64,000 nucleotides of DNA from Caldilinea sp. CFX5 (GTDB lineage: Bacteria; Chloroflexota; Anaerolineae; Caldilineales; Caldilineaceae): the NCBI GenBank assembly GCA_021405325.1, contig QWII01000028.1, positions 31,294 through 95,293 of the forward strand. Direction: 5' to 3'. The notes beneath the pieces were generated by a model. That model did no database searches and was not told the DNA's origin. It worked only from the letters and a program-made list of their open reading frames with translations. Made by a program: the position numbers and the translations under genes. This document shows, in pieces, positions 61,021-64,000 of the stretch (positions are counted from its first letter, which is position 1; every line of letters begins with the position of its first letter).

Positions 61021-61758
61021 ATGAGCGAGAGCAGAACCCTCAGGCAACGCATTCAGGACGGCGAGGTATTGGTGGCCCTTCGTGGGTCCGTCACCATGAG
61101 CCAGGAGCAGTTGGCCGCTGTCTGGTGCAAGGGCAAGTATGACTACATCTGGATCGACGGGCAACATACTGCCTTTACCGATCAAGAGTTAGTTGCGTTT
61201 TGTGGCGCGGCGGAAGCGTTGGGGATTGATGTCCAGTTGCGGCTGCCCCATACCCGTCACGCCTATCTGGCCGGGCGCTATCTTGACCTCGGCCCCAGCG
61301 CCATCCTCGTGCCGGAGGTGATGGAGGTGGCGACGGTGGACGATGCCATTGCCTACACCTACTACCCGCAAAAGGGGCGGCGGAGTTGGGGTGGGGTCGC
61401 GCGGCGCGGGTTGCGTAGTGTGGCCCGTGGTATGGATCGCTTGAGTTATGCCGCCTGGTGGAATGACTATGTGGTCTTGAGCATTCAGGTCGAATCAGTC
61501 GAGGCGGTGACCAATATTCGCCAACTCGCAAAACCCGGCGTTACTGTCGTGACCTTTGGCCCCAACGATCTCTCCTTCAGCCTGGAAGGCCACCCGGAAT
61601 ACCCGTTGCGCACCGTCGATGAGTGTATGCGCAATGTCGCCGCCCAGTTACAAGGTACGGGCATTCGCCTGGCAATGGGGACAGCAACCAAATCGGAAGA
61701 GCGAGGCAAATATTTGGAGATGGGGATCACCCTTTTCCAAGAAGATGCCGGCGCGTAG
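61021..61758 (+). CDS. HpcH/HpaI-family aldolase (second copy)
   Basis: This 245-residue protein is a metal-dependent aldolase of the HpaI family. The catalytic His is in WIDGQHTAF near residue 47 (Gln where the family usually has Glu), Arg in QLRLPH, and metal ligands in SIQVESVEAV and TFGPNDLS. Its Arg/Gly-rich loop (GGVARRGLRS) differs from the copy at 6598 (ARGCALN), which suggests another substrate. AAGGAG before ATG 61021 fixes the start. It probably cleaves a keto acid made from the compound imported by the adjacent transporter. Confidence 0.88.
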   Translation: MSESRTLRQRIQDGEVLVALRGSVTMSQEQLAAVWCKGKYDYIWIDGQHTAFTDQELVAFCGAAEALGIDVQLRLPHTRHAYLAGRYLDLGPSAILVPEVMEVATVDDAIAYTYYPQKGRRSWGGVARRGLRSVARGMDRLSYAAWWNDYVVLSIQVESVEAVTNIRQLAKPGVTVVTFGPNDLSFSLEGHPEYPLRTVDECMRNVAAQLQGTGIRLAMGTATKSEERGKYLEMGITLFQEDAGA

Positions 61759-61817
61759 GAGGAGTCCAGCAAGTCAGGCCATACTGAATAGCTGTCACCA
61801 GCAGGAGCACTAGCCGT

Positions 61818-62201
61818 TCAGCATGGTTTGACAACCAGGGATGAACCAAGCAAGATCGTCATATCTCTCACGTTGTGCGTATAGAGCGGAATCTGCAGGC
61901 GATAGGAGACCGAGGCAATTAGGCAATCCATGATGGCAATGCCATGACTCAAGCGGTAAGTGAGCAACTGTTGCATAGCCCAGTCCATGTCGGCTTCGGT
62001 CAAGTAGGCCATGTCAAACCGAGTTAACACAGCCTTCGTTGCTGTCTGTACACGTTTACTCGGCGCGCCATAAATGACTTCCATCCATGTTATTGGGGTG
62101 ACAGAAAGTCGGGCAGGCTGTGCAGTTGACCAAGCTTCGGCGACCAAATTGCCACGTAGAATATGGATGATTACAGTTGAATCAACAATACCAACGGTCA
62201 T
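61818..62201 (-). CDS. vapC: VapC-type PIN-domain toxin
   Basis: This 127-residue PIN-domain protein has the acidic residues of VapC RNases: Asp in GIVDSTVIIHIL near residue 7, Glu in WMEVIYG near residue 41, Asp in IAIMDCLIAS near residue 92 and Asn/Asp near the C-terminus (THNVRDM). ATG 62201 overlaps the antitoxin stop by ATGA and follows GAGGA. VapC toxins cut tRNA or rRNA when the antitoxin is lost. Confidence 0.88.
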   Translation of the reverse strand: MTVGIVDSTVIIHILRGNLVAEAWSTAQPARLSVTPITWMEVIYGAPSKRVQTATKAVLTRFDMAYLTEADMDWAMQQLLTYRLSHGIAIMDCLIASVSYRLQIPLYTHNVRDMTILLGSSLVVKPC

Positions 62202-62512
62202 TCTTCCTCTTCCCAAAGGATACTGCGCTTTCTGTCTTGTTCGGCGCGTTGTTGTTTGACCCATTCAACAACATCTGGCACATCAATTGCTTGCCAATCA
62301 CTCAGATCAAGCGTATGTACAAATGCAATCAACTCTTTTCCCCAATGTTGATTATCTGTGGGCGTTGGACCAGTCACACCATTTGTGGCTAACACCGGCT
62401 CCTGTTCGAGCGCATCGGCCATTCGCTTAACAAGTTTGATCTTTTCCAGCGGCGTTAGACGATAAGCCAGTGCCAGAACATCATCAAATAAGACCACATT
62501 TTCAGCAACCAT
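62198..62512 (-). CDS. Probable antitoxin of the VapC toxin
   Basis: This 104-residue acidic protein precedes and overlaps the PIN toxin gene, the usual antitoxin order. The first 40 residues (VLALAYRLTPLEKIKLVKRMADALE) look like the small helical antitoxin-type domain that begins with LSPLEKLxLI. The rest is a helical toxin-wrapping tail ending in EEEE. AGGAGG 5 nt before ATG 62512 fixes the start. The long frame upstream is not used. Confidence 0.8.
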   Translation of the reverse strand: MVAENVVLFDDVLALAYRLTPLEKIKLVKRMADALEQEPVLATNGVTGPTPTDNQHWGKELIAFVHTLDLSDWQAIDVPDVVEWVKQQRAEQDRKRSILWEEEE

Positions 62513-62580
62513 ATTCACCTCCTGGTTCATCAGAATTATGATAACACAGGAAGAAACTTTAGAAAAACAGCAGGTCAGGT

Positions 62581-63699
62581 ATGAGTATTGCGCTAAACCA
62601 ACAAAATAAACAGATCGTCTGGAACTTCTGGCACGCCCTGGAAAACGCACCGGACGACCAATGCCTTGCCATCGCACGCCAGGCCATGACCGAAAACATA
62701 GTCTGGAACGGCCCTGATCCCATCAACCAATTACAGGGCGTTGCACTATTTGTCAACGATTTCTGGCTGCCTTTGCGCCGCTCCTTCCCGGATCTCAAGC
62801 GGGAGACACACCTCTTTCTGGGCGGCGAATCGAATGGTCGGGTCGATGGTAATCTGGCGTTGGATGGCAAGTGGTGGGTCAGCGGCACCGGCTATTTCCA
62901 CGGCACCTTTGCCCGGGATTACCTCACCATTCCGGCGACAGGCAAACCGGTCAGCATTCGTTGGGGCGAATTTTGTCGGCTGGAGGCGGGGCAGATTGTC
63001 GAAAGCTACTTCCTGCTCGATCTCATCGATCTGATGCAACAGGCTGGCTATCAAGTGCTGCCGCCCAGCCGTGGCAAAGATGGCCTCTACCCACCGCCCC
63101 GCACTGGTGTAGGAGTTACGCAGTTGACGGGCGCTACCAGAGACCTGTCAGGTTTCGCAAACCTGACAGGTCTTGTCCAACTGCGTAACTCCTATGGTGA
63201 TGGCGTTCTGCTGGGCGCGCAAGATCCGCAAATCAGCGCCTATAGCCGCGACCATTTGCGCCGCTTTCTCTTTGAAGGGCTGAACAAATATGACCAGAGC
63301 AACTTGCAAAGCATGGGCATGGTGAACTTTTTCCATACCGATGTGCAATGGTATGGCCCCGGCGGGATCGGCGCTTGCCTGAGCCTGAAAGAGTTTGAAG
63401 ATTTCCACCAACGCCCCTGGCTCATCGCCTATCCCGACCGTCAGGTGCAAAATCTGACGGCGTTGATTGCCGAGGGTTCCTACAGCGGCGCACCCGGTTG
63501 GGCCGGCGTCAAGGCGACGCACACCGGCCCCTACCTGGATGCACCGGCCACCGGCAACGCCATCGAATTTAATGGCTTAGATTGGTGGAAACGCGAGGGC
63601 GAGCAATATGTCGAAAATTGGGTCTTTGTCGATATGATCCACCTCTTCCGCCAGTTTGGCATCGACCTTTTCACACGATTAGCCGAGCAAAGATCATGA
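62581..63699 (+). CDS. Tandem SnoaL/NTF2-like protein 3 with in-frame palindromic element
   Basis: This 372-residue protein aligns throughout with the protein at 54001: first domain with ARDYLTIPATGKPVSIRWGEF, second with YLDAPATGNAIEFNGLDWWKREG and the identical end LFRQFGIDLFTRL. Between the domains 30 extra residues (177-206, from GVGVTQL to RNSYG) are encoded by the 85-bp element at 63110-63194 plus its 5-bp target duplication. Removing them restores PRTGDGVLL, which aligns with PQSGDGVLL of the paralogue. The frame stays open, so the protein may still be made. AGGTCAGGT precedes the ATG. Confidence 0.88.
   Translation: MSIALNQQNKQIVWNFWHALENAPDDQCLAIARQAMTENIVWNGPDPINQLQGVALFVNDFWLPLRRSFPDLKRETHLFLGGESNGRVDGNLALDGKWWVSGTGYFHGTFARDYLTIPATGKPVSIRWGEFCRLEAGQIVESYFLLDLIDLMQQAGYQVLPPSRGKDGLYPPPRTGVGVTQLTGATRDLSGFANLTGLVQLRNSYGDGVLLGAQDPQISAYSRDHLRRFLFEGLNKYDQSNLQSMGMVNFFHTDVQWYGPGGIGACLSLKEFEDFHQRPWLIAYPDRQVQNLTALIAEGSYSGAPGWAGVKATHTGPYLDAPATGNAIEFNGLDWWKREGEQYVENWVFVDMIHLFRQFGIDLFTRLAEQRS
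63110..63194. mobile_element. 85-bp palindromic element, copy C, in frame inside a coding sequence
   Basis: It is identical to copy B at 27603-27687 over all 85 bp. It is flanked by perfect 5-bp duplications TGGTG (63105-63109 and 63195-63199). The net gain of 90 bp is 30 codons, and the reading frame used has no stop. Ends are TAGGAGTTACGCAGTTG and its complement. Confidence 0.92.
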
Positions 63700-63845
63700 A
63701 CCATCGCTACAGCGGTCGGCGCCGCGTTGGCGAGCAATGCGCCGGATGGCATGTACACCGGCAGGGTGGCAGCGACACCCGTGTCTTAGGTTTTCGCGCT
63801 TGTCAGTCCGCCACGATGATATTTTTAGGCGATTTGACATCTTGA
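63696..63845 (+). CDS. Short hypothetical ORF or gene remnant
   Basis: A 49-codon frame starts at an ATG overlapping the stop of the SnoaL-like gene by ATGA. The product (MNHRYSGRRRVGEQCAG...) is basic and Cys-containing, and I do not recognise it. The coupling supports translation, but the short length and lack of a ribosome site leave open that it is a remnant. Confidence 0.35.
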   Translation: MNHRYSGRRRVGEQCAGWHVHRQGGSDTRVLGFRACQSATMIFLGDLTS

Positions 63846-63862
63846 GCAAAGGGAAGTATAGT
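63834..63862 (+). promoter_or_regulatory. Strong promoter near the right edge
   Basis: A perfect TTGACA (63834-63839) and TATAGT (63857-63862) are 17 bp apart. It drives a gene beyond or at the right edge. Confidence 0.65.
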
Positions 63863-63951
63863 TTCAGTACAAGCGCGTGTAACACCCGAATCAACCAAGG
63901 TTATACTCAAATCAGAATGAAAACCGGAATTTTTGGGGGAAGTGTGTTAAA

Positions 63952-64000
63952 ATGAATCGCAAAGTCAGAGAAGCCACGGAAAGCCGAGGGAAGAACGATG
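63952..64000 (+). CDS. Start of a gene cut by the right edge (uncertain)
   Basis: Two starts are possible: ATG 63952 (MNRKVREATES...), which overlaps the end of a 12-codon frame from 63917 by ATGA, or the final ATG at 63998, which has GAGGGAAGAACG before it, the better ribosome site. They are in different frames. No family can be recognised from so few codons. Confidence 0.35.
   Translation, partial: MNRKVREATESRGKND

Noticed and set aside
62513..62677. N-terminal extension of the antitoxin
   Set aside because: AGGAGG lies directly before the ATG at 62512, and the extension has no family features.

Overview
The window looks like part of a chromosome of a filamentous, heterotrophic member of the Chloroflexota (Caldilineae/Anaerolineae-like). 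The reasons are moderately GC-rich coding DNA, many LacI-type regulators, solute-binding-protein sugar importers without their own ATPase, Uma2, DUF4058 and AAA/DUF4143 families, a tricorn-type protease, and a secreted protein ending in an LPxxxR-like tail. This assignment is an inference from gene content. No rRNA, tRNA, CRISPR array or transposase gene was recognised.

Region by region: (1) 1-9.5 kb is mixed accessory and housekeeping material: a LacI regulator cut by the left edge, Uma2, an AAA/DUF4143 ATPase, a sulfotransferase, a small-molecule kinase, an OsmC protein, an HpaI-type aldolase, DUF3500, and a DUF4160/DUF2442 pair. (2) 9.5-15.1 kb holds a tricorn protease and a tandem alpha/beta hydrolase. 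(3) 15.4-20.9 kb is a sugar ABC importer operon (binding protein and two permeases) with a URO-D-type methyltransferase-like gene and a PhyH dioxygenase. (4) 21.1-27.1 kb holds a GT39 membrane glycosyltransferase and a heterodimeric ABC exporter. (5) 28.0-40.9 kb is one long co-oriented block of two glycosyltransferases, five stand-alone APH/maltokinase-like proteins and an ABC exporter fused to a sixth kinase-like domain. (6) 41.0-46.8 kb holds a cupin, a MetE-like protein, an AAA/PD-(D/E)XK protein, a hypothetical protein and a HisD-family dehydrogenase. (7) 47.3-50.8 kb is a very large secreted beta-helix/phosphoesterase protein. (8) 50.8-63.7 kb has two LacI regulators, a toxin-antitoxin-like pair, a second sugar importer operon interleaved with four SnoaL/NTF2-like genes, a second HpaI aldolase and a VapBC-type module.

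How it fits together: the two importers, the LacI regulators and the two aldolases suggest uptake and breakdown of plant- or polymer-derived sugars or sugar acids. The SnoaL-like enzymes probably act on the same imported compound. The 28-41 kb block looks like a dedicated assembly and export line for a glycosylated, probably phosphorylated, product. It is the strongest candidate for an undescribed system.

The intergenic DNA is unusually rich in long inverted repeats. One family of exactly 85-bp palindromic elements, with 17-bp terminal repeats and 5-bp target duplications, occurs three times: in an intergenic region, nested inside an older hairpin, and in frame inside a SnoaL-like coding sequence.
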